DNA of 64,000 nt from Kibdelosporangium aridum. Lineage in GTDB: Bacteria; Actinomycetota; Actinomycetes; Mycobacteriales; Pseudonocardiaceae. Under the pieces are notes generated by a model that saw only the letters and a program-made list of their open reading frames with translations, was not told where the DNA came from and did not search any database. The stretch spans positions 62,001 to 126,000 of the forward strand of contig NZ_FWXV01000016.1 of NCBI RefSeq assembly GCF_900176515.1. Direction: 5' to 3'. Numbering within the stretch: position 1 is the first letter of the stretch; each line of letters begins with the position of its first letter. The position numbers were made by a program, and so were the translations under genes. Positions 39,414 through 46,396 of this stretch are shown one piece after another.

Positions 39414-41465
39414 GTGACAGCCGAGACCATCTACGGGGCCGACGACCTGACGCACCTCGAAGGGCTTGAGGCTGTCCGCAAGCGCCCCGGGATGTACATC
39501 GGGTCGACCGACAGCCGTGGCATCAACCACCTGTTCACCGAGATCGTGGACAACTCGACCGACGAGGGCATCGCCGGGCACGCCACCCGTGTCGTGGTCA
39601 CCCTGCACGCCGACGGCAGCGTGCAGGTCGACGACGACGGCCGGGGCATCCCGACCGGTGTGCACAAGAAGTCCGGTCTGTCCGGTGTCGAGCTGGTGCT
39701 GACCCGGCTGCACGCCGGTGGCAAGTTCGGTGGTTCGGGCTACAAGGCCTCCGGCGGTCTGCACGGTGTCGGCGCGTCCGCGGTGAACGCGCTGTCGCTG
39801 CGGTACGACGTCACGGTCAAGCGGGACGGCAAGGTCCACGAGATCTCGTTCAAGCAGGGCGTCGCCGGTGTGTTCGACGGTCCCGGCCCCAAGGCGAAGT
39901 TCGTCCCGCAGGCAGGCCTCGTGGTCAAGGGCCGGATGAAGCGTGGCGAGTCGACCGGAACGTCCACTCGCTACTGGTACGACTCGCGGTACTTCGAGAA
40001 CGGCGCCGCGCTCGACCACGAGGCCGTGCGCTCGAAGCTGCGCAACACCGCGTTCCTGGTTCCCGGTGTCACTTATGTACTGCGTGACGCCACCCAGGGC
40101 GCGATCGAGGAAGAGACGTTCCATTTCCCCAATGGACTGACCGACATGGTCGACTTCCTCGCTCCGGACAGCGAGAAGCCGGTCACCGCGACGATGGTGA
40201 TCGAGGGCACCGGCACGTACTTCGAGAACGCGGCCGACGAGAACGGCGTGATGCGGTCCAAAGTGGAGCGTCAGGCCGAGGTCGAGGTCGCGTTCCGCTG
40301 GGGCACCGGCTACGACCGGATCGTCGAGTGCTTCACCAACACGATCCGCAACGTGCACGGCGGCACGCACCGCAAGGGCTTCGAGCGCGCGGCGCTGAAG
40401 TCGTTGCAGGAGGCCATTTCCAAAACCCGCGGCCTGCTCAAGCCCAAAGAGGACCCGCCACAGCTGGACGACGTGCTCGAAGGCATGACCGCGGTCATCC
40501 ACGTGCGCATCCCCGAGCCGCAGTTCACCTCGCAGACCAAGGACGAGCTGTCCACGGCGGGCATCACCAAGGTCATCCAGGGCATCGTCGAGCGGTACAT
40601 CAAGTCGTGGACCGAGGACCGCAAGACCAAGGCCGAGGCCAAGGTCGTCCTGCAGAAGATCGTCGACGCGGCCCGCGTACGGCTGACGCAGAAGCAGCAG
40701 AAGGACGCCGCCCGGCGCAAGACCGCGCTGGAAGGCGCGGCCATGCCGCCGAAACTGGTCGACTGCCGGACAACGGGCGTGGCCCGCAGCGAACTGTTCC
40801 TGGTCGAAGGGGACAGCGCGCTCGGTTCGGCCCGGATGGCCCGGGTCTCGGAGTACCAGGCGCTGCTGCCGTTGCGCGGCAAGATCCTCAACGTGCAGAA
40901 GGCCAGCCTGGCCGACACCCTGCGCAACGCCGAGATCGCCTCGATCGTGCAGGTGCTGGGCGCCGGCTCGGGCCGCACGTTCGACCTGTCGCAGATGCGC
41001 TACGGCCGCGTGATCCTGATGGCTGACGCCGATGTGGACGGCTCGCACATCCGGACCCTGCTGATCACGTTGTTCGCCAAGTACATGCGGCCGGTGATCG
41101 AGGACGGCAGGCTGTACGCCGCGATGCCGCCGTTGCACAAGGTGGTCACCAAGGGCCGCAACGCCGAGACCCGGTTCACCTTCACCCAGCGCGAGATGGA
41201 GACCACGGTCGCCGCGCTGCAGAAGGCGGGCAAGCAGGTCGTCATGCCGGTGCCCCGGTTCAAGGGTCTCGGTGAGATGGACGCCGACGAGCTGTGGGAG
41301 ACCACGATGAACCCGGCGACCCGGTCGGTCCGCCGGATCACCCTCGACGACGTGCAAGCCGCCGAAGACGCACTCGAACTGCTGATGGGCGAGAAAGTCG
41401 AACCGCGGCGCAACTGGCTGGTCGAATCCTCCAGCCGGGTGGACCGCGAAGCGATCGACGTCTGA
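39414..41465 (+). CDS. parE: DNA topoisomerase IV subunit B
   Basis: GHKL ATPase subunit of a type IIA topoisomerase, 683 residues. 'EAVRKRPGMYIGSTD', 'EIVDNSTDEG' (catalytic Glu / Asn), 'VDDDGRGIPTG' and 'GGLHGVGASAVNALS' make the ATP site; 'SELFLVEGDSALGSARMARV' and 'ILMADADVDGSHIRTLLIT' make the TOPRIM metal site. The 'EGDSALGSAR' variant and absence of the GyrB-specific insert favour ParE over GyrB. GTG 39414 follows GGGGAGAG. Operon with parC, 21 nt apart. Confidence 0.93.
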   Translation: MTAETIYGADDLTHLEGLEAVRKRPGMYIGSTDSRGINHLFTEIVDNSTDEGIAGHATRVVVTLHADGSVQVDDDGRGIPTGVHKKSGLSGVELVLTRLHAGGKFGGSGYKASGGLHGVGASAVNALSLRYDVTVKRDGKVHEISFKQGVAGVFDGPGPKAKFVPQAGLVVKGRMKRGESTGTSTRYWYDSRYFENGAALDHEAVRSKLRNTAFLVPGVTYVLRDATQGAIEEETFHFPNGLTDMVDFLAPDSEKPVTATMVIEGTGTYFENAADENGVMRSKVERQAEVEVAFRWGTGYDRIVECFTNTIRNVHGGTHRKGFERAALKSLQEAISKTRGLLKPKEDPPQLDDVLEGMTAVIHVRIPEPQFTSQTKDELSTAGITKVIQGIVERYIKSWTEDRKTKAEAKVVLQKIVDAARVRLTQKQQKDAARRKTALEGAAMPPKLVDCRTTGVARSELFLVEGDSALGSARMARVSEYQALLPLRGKILNVQKASLADTLRNAEIASIVQVLGAGSGRTFDLSQMRYGRVILMADADVDGSHIRTLLITLFAKYMRPVIEDGRLYAAMPPLHKVVTKGRNAETRFTFTQREMETTVAALQKAGKQVVMPVPRFKGLGEMDADELWETTMNPATRSVRRITLDDVQAAEDALELLMGEKVEPRRNWLVESSSRVDREAIDV

Positions 41466-41486
41466 CGAACGAAAGAGCACTGACCA

Positions 41487-43976
41487 ATGGCACGCCGCAA
41501 AGGCACTACGACCACCCGGGTCGATCCGAGCGCGTTCGACAGCGCGGGCGCCAACGTCATCGACAACTCGTTGAAGACCGAGATCGAAGACTCCTACCTG
41601 GAGTACGCCTACTCGGTCATCCACTCGCGGGCACTGCCGGACGCGCGTGACGGCCTCAAGCCCGTGCACCGCCGCATCCTGTTCTCGATGCAGGAGAACG
41701 GGCAGCGCCCGGGCACGCCGTACGTGAAGTCGTCGCGTGTCGTCGGTGACGTGATGGGTAAGTACCACCCACACGGTGACCAGGCGATCTACGACGCCAT
41801 GGTCCGGATGGCGCAGGACTTCTCGCTCAACTCGCCGTTGATCGACGGTCACGGCAACTTCGGCTCGCCCGACGACGGCCCGGCCGCCTCCCGGTACACC
41901 GAAGCGCGCATGTCGCCGGAGGCGATGCTGCTGGTCGGCGAGCTCGGCGAGGAGACCGTCGACTTCCGGCAGAACTACGACGGGTCGTTGCAGGAGCCGT
42001 CCGTACTGCCCGCGGCCTTCCCGAACCTGCTGGTGAACGGGACCTCGGGTATCGCGGTCGGTATGGCCACCAACATGATCCCGCACAACCTCGGCGAGGT
42101 CGTCGCGGCAGCGCGGTGGCTGATCAACCACCCGGACGCTTCCCTCGACAAGCTCATGGAGTTCGTACCGGGACCGGACTTGCCCACGGGCGGCATGTTG
42201 CTGGGGCTCGACGAGGTCCGTAAGGCCTACGAGACCGGTCGTGGCGTGGTGCGTATGCGGGCCCGCGCGGAGACGGGGCTGTTGGAAGGCAGCCGTGGCC
42301 GCCAGGCGATCACGGTCACCGAGCTGCCGTACGGTGTCGGCACCGAGCGGATCATCGAGAAGATCACCGACGAGGTGAACAAGTCCAAGCGGCTCACCGG
42401 GATCGCGGACGTCAAGGACCTGACCGACCGGGAGAACGGCACCCGGCTGGTGATCGAGTGCAAGGTCGGCGTGAACCCGCAGGCGCTGCTGGCGGACCTG
42501 TACCGGCTCACGCCGATGGAGCAGTCGTTCGGCATCAACAACCTGGTGCTTGTGGACGGTCAGCCGCAGACGTTGGGGCTCAAGGCTTTGCTTGAGGTCT
42601 TCCTCAAGCACCGCTACGAGGTCGTCACCCGGCGTACGCGGTATCGCCGCCGTAAGCGTGAGGAGCGGCTGCACCTGGTCGAGGGTCTGCTCAAGGCCCT
42701 GATCAACATCGACAAGGTGATCCGGCTGATCCGCAACAGCGAGAACGCCGCGGCCGCCAAAGAGGGCTTGATGAAGCAGTTCAAGCTCTCCGAGATCCAG
42801 GCTCAGTACATTTTGGACACCCCGCTGCGCCGGCTGACCAAGTTCGACCGGATCGAGCTCGAGGACGAGCAGGACAAGCTGAACGCGGAGATCGCCGAGC
42901 TGTCCAAGATCCTGGACAACGAGTCGGTGCTGAAGAAGGTCGTCTCGACCGAGCTGGCCAAGGTGGCCAAGGACCTGACGAGTGAGCGGCGGACCGCGCT
43001 GATCGACGGTGACCTCAAGGAGGTGCTGGCCGCCTCCGTGCCCGCGGGGCCGCTGGAGGTGGCCGACGACCCGTGCCAGGTGATCCTGTCGGCGACGGGC
43101 CTGGTGGCGCGCACGGCCGCGGAGTCCGAGGAAGCCAGCGAAGCACGCCGCCGCAACGGGCGCGCCAAGCACGACACGGTCTCCGCGATCGTGCATTCGA
43201 CCGCACGTGGCCAGGTCTTGCTGGTCACCAACCGAGGTCGGGCATTTAAGACCGACGTGCTGCCGTTGCCGGTGTTGCCCGAAGCATCAGGCACGGTGTC
43301 CCTCGGCGGCGGCATGCCGACCAGGGAACTCGTACCGCTGGAGAAGGGCGAGAAGGTCATCGGCATCGCGCCGCTCGGCGAGCAGGCTACCGGATCGCCA
43401 GGCCTGGCCCTCGGTACGCGCCACGGCGTAGTCAAGATCGTCTCGCCGGAATGGCCGGTCCGATCCGACGAGTTCGACGTGATCACGCTCAAGGACGGCG
43501 ACGAGATCGTCGGCGCCACCTGGTTGACCGATGGCACTGAGACGTTCGCGTTCGTCGCGTCCGACTCCTCACTGCTGCGGTTCTCGTCGACCCTGGTCAG
43601 GCCCCAGGGCTTGAAGGGCGGCGGTATGCAAGGCATCAGCCTGGGCAAGGAAGCCGAGGCCATATTCTTCGCCGCGGTCCGTACCAACGACGACGAGCAC
43701 GGCGCGCCGATGGTCGTGACCTCGACCGGTATGAGCGTCAAGGTCACGCCGTTCTCGCAGTACCCGCCCAAGGGCCGGGCCACGGGTGGTGTCCGGACAC
43801 ACCGGTTCCTCAAGGGCGAGACGCGGCTCGTGCTCGCCTGGGTCGGCCCACGACCGGCCGGCGCGTCGAGCACCGGCTCAGCCGTGGAACTGCCCGAACC
43901 CGACCTGCGCCGCGACGGTTCCGGTCACGCACATCCAGGACCGGACGTCATCGGCCACATCATCGAACGCGACTGA
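41487..43976 (+). CDS. parC: DNA topoisomerase IV subunit A
   Basis: Breakage-rejoining subunit, 829 residues. The active-site Tyr is in 'AASRYTEARM' (~residue 137). The quinolone region reads 'GKYHPHGDQAIYDAMVRM', with Gln at the position equivalent to E. coli GyrA Ser83, a notable change. The C-terminal beta-pinwheel has GyrA-box-like repeats, for example 'VLLVTNRGRAFKTDVLPLPV', 'GTRHGVVKIVSPEWPV' and 'VVTSTGMSVKVTPFSQYPPK'. The stop codon TGA (43974) is the first three bases of an 18-bp tandem repeat. Confidence 0.94.
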   Translation: MARRKGTTTTRVDPSAFDSAGANVIDNSLKTEIEDSYLEYAYSVIHSRALPDARDGLKPVHRRILFSMQENGQRPGTPYVKSSRVVGDVMGKYHPHGDQAIYDAMVRMAQDFSLNSPLIDGHGNFGSPDDGPAASRYTEARMSPEAMLLVGELGEETVDFRQNYDGSLQEPSVLPAAFPNLLVNGTSGIAVGMATNMIPHNLGEVVAAARWLINHPDASLDKLMEFVPGPDLPTGGMLLGLDEVRKAYETGRGVVRMRARAETGLLEGSRGRQAITVTELPYGVGTERIIEKITDEVNKSKRLTGIADVKDLTDRENGTRLVIECKVGVNPQALLADLYRLTPMEQSFGINNLVLVDGQPQTLGLKALLEVFLKHRYEVVTRRTRYRRRKREERLHLVEGLLKALINIDKVIRLIRNSENAAAAKEGLMKQFKLSEIQAQYILDTPLRRLTKFDRIELEDEQDKLNAEIAELSKILDNESVLKKVVSTELAKVAKDLTSERRTALIDGDLKEVLAASVPAGPLEVADDPCQVILSATGLVARTAAESEEASEARRRNGRAKHDTVSAIVHSTARGQVLLVTNRGRAFKTDVLPLPVLPEASGTVSLGGGMPTRELVPLEKGEKVIGIAPLGEQATGSPGLALGTRHGVVKIVSPEWPVRSDEFDVITLKDGDEIVGATWLTDGTETFAFVASDSSLLRFSSTLVRPQGLKGGGMQGISLGKEAEAIFFAAVRTNDDEHGAPMVVTSTGMSVKVTPFSQYPPKGRATGGVRTHRFLKGETRLVLAWVGPRPAGASSTGSAVELPEPDLRRDGSGHAHPGPDVIGHIIERD

Positions 43977-44063
43977 CAGCACGGCCCCGATTGACAGCAC
44001 GGCCCCGATTGACAGCACGGCCCCGATTGACAGCACGGCCCCGATTGACAGCACGGCCCCGAT
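43974..44063. repeat. five perfect 18-bp tandem repeats starting at the parC stop codon
   Basis: The unit TGACAGCACGGCCCCGAT occurs five times without a mismatch at 43974, 43992, 44010, 44028 and 44046. The first TGA is the parC stop. The unit length is a multiple of three; every copy restores TGA in the parC frame. The right end CCGAT merges into the terminator stem. Confidence 0.97.
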
Positions 44064-44103
44064 TGATGACGGCGCCCAGGACCTGGGCGCCGTCATCAAT
44101 CGG
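44059..44103 (+). terminator. 21-bp perfect stem after parC
   Basis: The arms 44059-44079 and 44083-44103 are exactly complementary with a 3-nt loop GAC; the core is GACGGCGCCCAG/CTGGGCGCCGTC. It is one of the strongest hairpins in the window and can serve both parC and the convergent lyase gene. The outer CCGATTGA arm also occurs at each repeat junction upstream, so alternative pairings are possible. Confidence 0.9.
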
Positions 44104-44104
44104 A

Positions 44105-44156
44105 GGTTGGCACTGAGTGCATGCCCGTCAATTGGGGTTGGCACTGAGTGCCCGTC
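44105..44156. repeat. two direct repeats with a GCACTGAGTGC palindrome
   Basis: GGTTGGCACTGAGTGC occurs at 44105-44120 and 44136-44151, each followed by CCCGTC. Inside it GCACT-G-AGTGC is a short dyad. The pair lies just beyond the parC terminator. Confidence 0.85.
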
Positions 44157-44219
44157 GTGTCCGCGTTGGAACTGAACGATCGGCCTGCTCGTTGCCGAGT
44201 TCGGAAGGCGCGCGGGTGG

Positions 44220-45587
44220 CTACGGTGCACCTGGTCCCACGTCCGTCGTGTTCAGTGGCTTGCGGGAGCCGCCGATCTCGTCGGCGCCGACGTCGAGCTT
44301 GCCGGACCTGGCCTGCGGCGGGTCGAAGTCCGTGGTCACGTAGGAGTACGTGCCCACGGCGGCATCGATCGCCGGGCTGCCCGTGGACAGGCGGTTCAGG
44401 TCGTTGGCATCCCGCACGAGCTTCGGGTCCACCTGTCGGTGACCGCCTGCTGGGATGCCTGAGTTGCTGCTGCCCCACGTGATGTTGCCTTCGTAGCGGA
44501 CCGTCGAGCCACTGGCCATGTTGAGCAGTTTGCCGGAGGTGCCAACGATGATGTTGTTGGCGACCACGCAGTCCTTCGGTTTGAAGTTGCCGCCGTCGCT
44601 GTCGATCACTTCGGTGGTGCCCTGGACGGTGTTGAACGCGACCGTCACCCGGTCCGGCCGGTCATGGCCGGTGCTGGTCGGGCCGCTGTCCGCTTCGGAA
44701 CCCGACCCGAACACAATCGCCCGGCCTCCCGACGCGGCCACGTAGTTGTTGATGACCCGGTGGTCGTTGCCGTGGAACCGGATTCCGGAGTTGCCGAAGA
44801 TGACGTTGCCGTCAACCGTGGTGCGATGCCCGTGCCGCAGCACGATAAAGCCGCGGCTGTCGCGAATGGTGTTGTAGCGCACGATGTTGTCGGACGATTT
44901 CACCGAGATCGCCTCGGAGTCACCGTTCGCGCGTTCGAACAGGTTGTACTCCACGACCGCGTTGGCCGAGTACGACTGCTTGTGGCTGTAGCCGAGGCGG
45001 ATCGACTCGCCGCCGTTGGCGCCGCTGAAGGTGTGGTTGTAGAAGTAGTTGCGGTGGATCCGGGTCCGCTTCGCCACATTCGTGCTGGGCCCGGAGATCT
45101 GCAGGAACACGCCTTCCGTACTGCGGTTCTGGAAGGAGTTCCGGTCGACTTCGACGTCGTTTCCGTTGATGGTCACCCAGTTCCCGCCACCGCTGAGCTG
45201 AACGGTGTTGCGAGTGAGGCGGATGTGGTGGGCGTCCGCGGGCACCGACAGCGAACCGCCGTGCCGCAGGTTGAACCCTTGCAGGACAACGTTGTTCACG
45301 CCGCCGGCGAACGAGAACCCGGTGGAGCCACGGATCTCCGCGCGTCCGGTGTTGGCCGCGGTCACCGTGATGGGCGCCGAGGACGTGCCGGAACGGCGGA
45401 TCTGGATCGCGCTCGTCGCGTTGTAGGAACCGTCCGCCAGTTCGATCCGGTCACCTGGGTTTGCCGAGTTCAACGCGTTCTGCAGGGCGGAAAGGCTGGT
45501 CACCCGGATGGTCGCCGCACTGGCTTGTCCTGGGAACAACGTCAGGCCGGCGAGCAGGGAGAAGAACACAACTCTGTGTCGCATCAT
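44220..45587 (-). CDS. secreted polysaccharide lyase family 6 protein (alginate lyase / chondroitinase B type)
   Basis: A 455-residue right-handed beta-helix protein with a Sec signal peptide ('VVFFSLLAGLTLFPGQASA'). 'LQNALNSANPGDRIELADGS' opens the helix. The PL6 active-site areas are seen as 'GGESIRLGYSHKQ' and 'FIVLRHGHRTTVDGNVIFGN' (Arg-His). The C-terminus has 'LSTGSPAIDAAVG' and 'DVGADEIGG', typical of PL6 and related parallel-beta-helix enzymes. It should cut uronate-containing polysaccharides outside the cell by beta-elimination. ATG 45587 is preferred: GAGGA lies 8 nt upstream. Confidence 0.9.
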   Translation of the reverse strand: MMRHRVVFFSLLAGLTLFPGQASAATIRVTSLSALQNALNSANPGDRIELADGSYNATSAIQIRRSGTSSAPITVTAANTGRAEIRGSTGFSFAGGVNNVVLQGFNLRHGGSLSVPADAHHIRLTRNTVQLSGGGNWVTINGNDVEVDRNSFQNRSTEGVFLQISGPSTNVAKRTRIHRNYFYNHTFSGANGGESIRLGYSHKQSYSANAVVEYNLFERANGDSEAISVKSSDNIVRYNTIRDSRGFIVLRHGHRTTVDGNVIFGNSGIRFHGNDHRVINNYVAASGGRAIVFGSGSEADSGPTSTGHDRPDRVTVAFNTVQGTTEVIDSDGGNFKPKDCVVANNIIVGTSGKLLNMASGSTVRYEGNITWGSSNSGIPAGGHRQVDPKLVRDANDLNRLSTGSPAIDAAVGTYSYVTTDFDPPQARSGKLDVGADEIGGSRKPLNTTDVGPGAP

Positions 45588-45670
45588 CGCCAACTTCCTC
45601 GAAGGACATGGTCCGTTGGCGGCGGATACGTCGGACGTTATTCACCCAACCAAGGCTTGGTCAACAACGA

Positions 45671-45705
45671 CGGCCCCCAGTCCCGGTGACCGGAACAAGG
45701 GGCCG
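45671..45705 (-). terminator. terminator after the Cys-rich peptide gene
   Basis: On the minus strand CGGCCCC (45705-45699) pairs with GGGGCCG (45677-45671), with the inner palindrome CCGGT-C-ACCGG. It begins 12 nt past the stop of the small Cys-rich gene. Confidence 0.6.
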
Positions 45706-45717
45706 TGACAGAAGGAT

Positions 45718-45789
45718 CTACGAGCAGCTGGAGCAGCAACCGCACCCTGGACCGCTGCACGAACCGCAACATCCGCATGTACCTTGCAT
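45718..45789 (-). CDS. 23-residue Cys-rich peptide (micro-metallothionein-like)
   Basis: ATG 45789 to TAG 45718. Eight of 23 residues are Cys, arranged as two near-identical octads 'CGCCGSCS' and 'CGCCSSCS' joined by Gly-Pro-Gly, after an N-terminal Met-Gln-Gly-Thr. A near-perfect ribosome-binding site AAGGAGGAGCG sits directly in front of the ATG, and a hairpin follows the stop, so it looks like a real monocistronic gene. The symmetrical Cys clusters suggest binding of several soft metal ions (Cu(I), Zn, Cd). A precursor of a modified peptide is an alternative, but no modification enzyme is adjacent. Confidence 0.7.
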   Translation of the reverse strand: MQGTCGCCGSCSGPGCGCCSSCS

Positions 45790-45873
45790 CGCTCCTCCTT
45801 CGAGGCCGCACCCACGTTTTTCACGGTAGCCACGAGGTATTCATGCACGTACCGCTACGTGAGTGACGCCTGC

Positions 45874-46359
45874 TCAGGGTTTGCGCCAGCGCAGTTGGTC
45901 GCCGCGACCTGGCAGGCACACCAGCGGCTCGCCGGACCGGCTGATGGCCACCGCGCCTTCCTGGGTGCACCGGCTTCCTTCCCGGGCGAACGGGATGCCG
46001 GGCATCGTCGGAATGGTGAAGGTCGGCTCCGGGGTGGGCGTCGGCGTCGTCTTCGTCGGCTTCGGGGCCGGGGGTTTGGTGGTCGGCTTGATGACCGGCG
46101 CGGGGATGCTCGCCTCCCACGTCGGCGTCCAGGTCGTTGTCTCGGCCGGTGCGGTGTAGGTCGAGGTCGACGTCTCGCCGAACGTCGGGATCTTGACCGG
46201 TTTGCCCTCGCTGGCCTGGGTGCACGCGGCGCTCACCGTGGCGACCGCGGCAACTGCCGCACCGATCGCCAAGGCTCCTCGTCGTCGGAGCGAGCGGCGC
46301 TGCCCTCCGACCTTTACCCGGTTCGCACCTAGACCGAGCCACTTTGAAAGCGTATACAT
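45874..46359 (-). CDS. membrane-anchored or lipoprotein with Pro/Thr-rich stalk
   Basis: A 161-residue exported protein. A basic N-terminus ('RRSLRRRG') precedes a hydrophobic helix 'ALAIGAAVAAVATVSAAC', whose last Cys could be a lipobox. A Thr/Pro-rich stalk ('TTKPPAPKPTKTTPTPTPEP') follows. The C-terminal ~45 residues hold two Cys in 'SRCTQEGAVAISRSGEPLVC', ending 'DQLRWRKP', a small disulfide-bonded cap common in actinobacterial surface proteins. Function unknown. ATG 46359 is chosen for the exported topology; the longer frame upstream is antisense to the GH97 gene. Confidence 0.72.
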   Translation of the reverse strand: MYTLSKWLGLGANRVKVGGQRRSLRRRGALAIGAAVAAVATVSAACTQASEGKPVKIPTFGETSTSTYTAPAETTTWTPTWEASIPAPVIKPTTKPPAPKPTKTTPTPTPEPTFTIPTMPGIPFAREGSRCTQEGAVAISRSGEPLVCLPGRGDQLRWRKP

Positions 46360-46396
46360 CGGATGTGTAGTCCGTTCTGAAGCTGGGGAGCCACAG

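Noticed and set aside
39273..43196. Minus-strand open frame of more than 1,300 codons
   Set aside because: It is antisense to parE/parC, which have complete family motifs; the open frame comes from GC-biased third positions.
43974..44063. CRISPR array
   Set aside because: The repeats are contiguous 18-bp units without spacers, and no cas genes are near.
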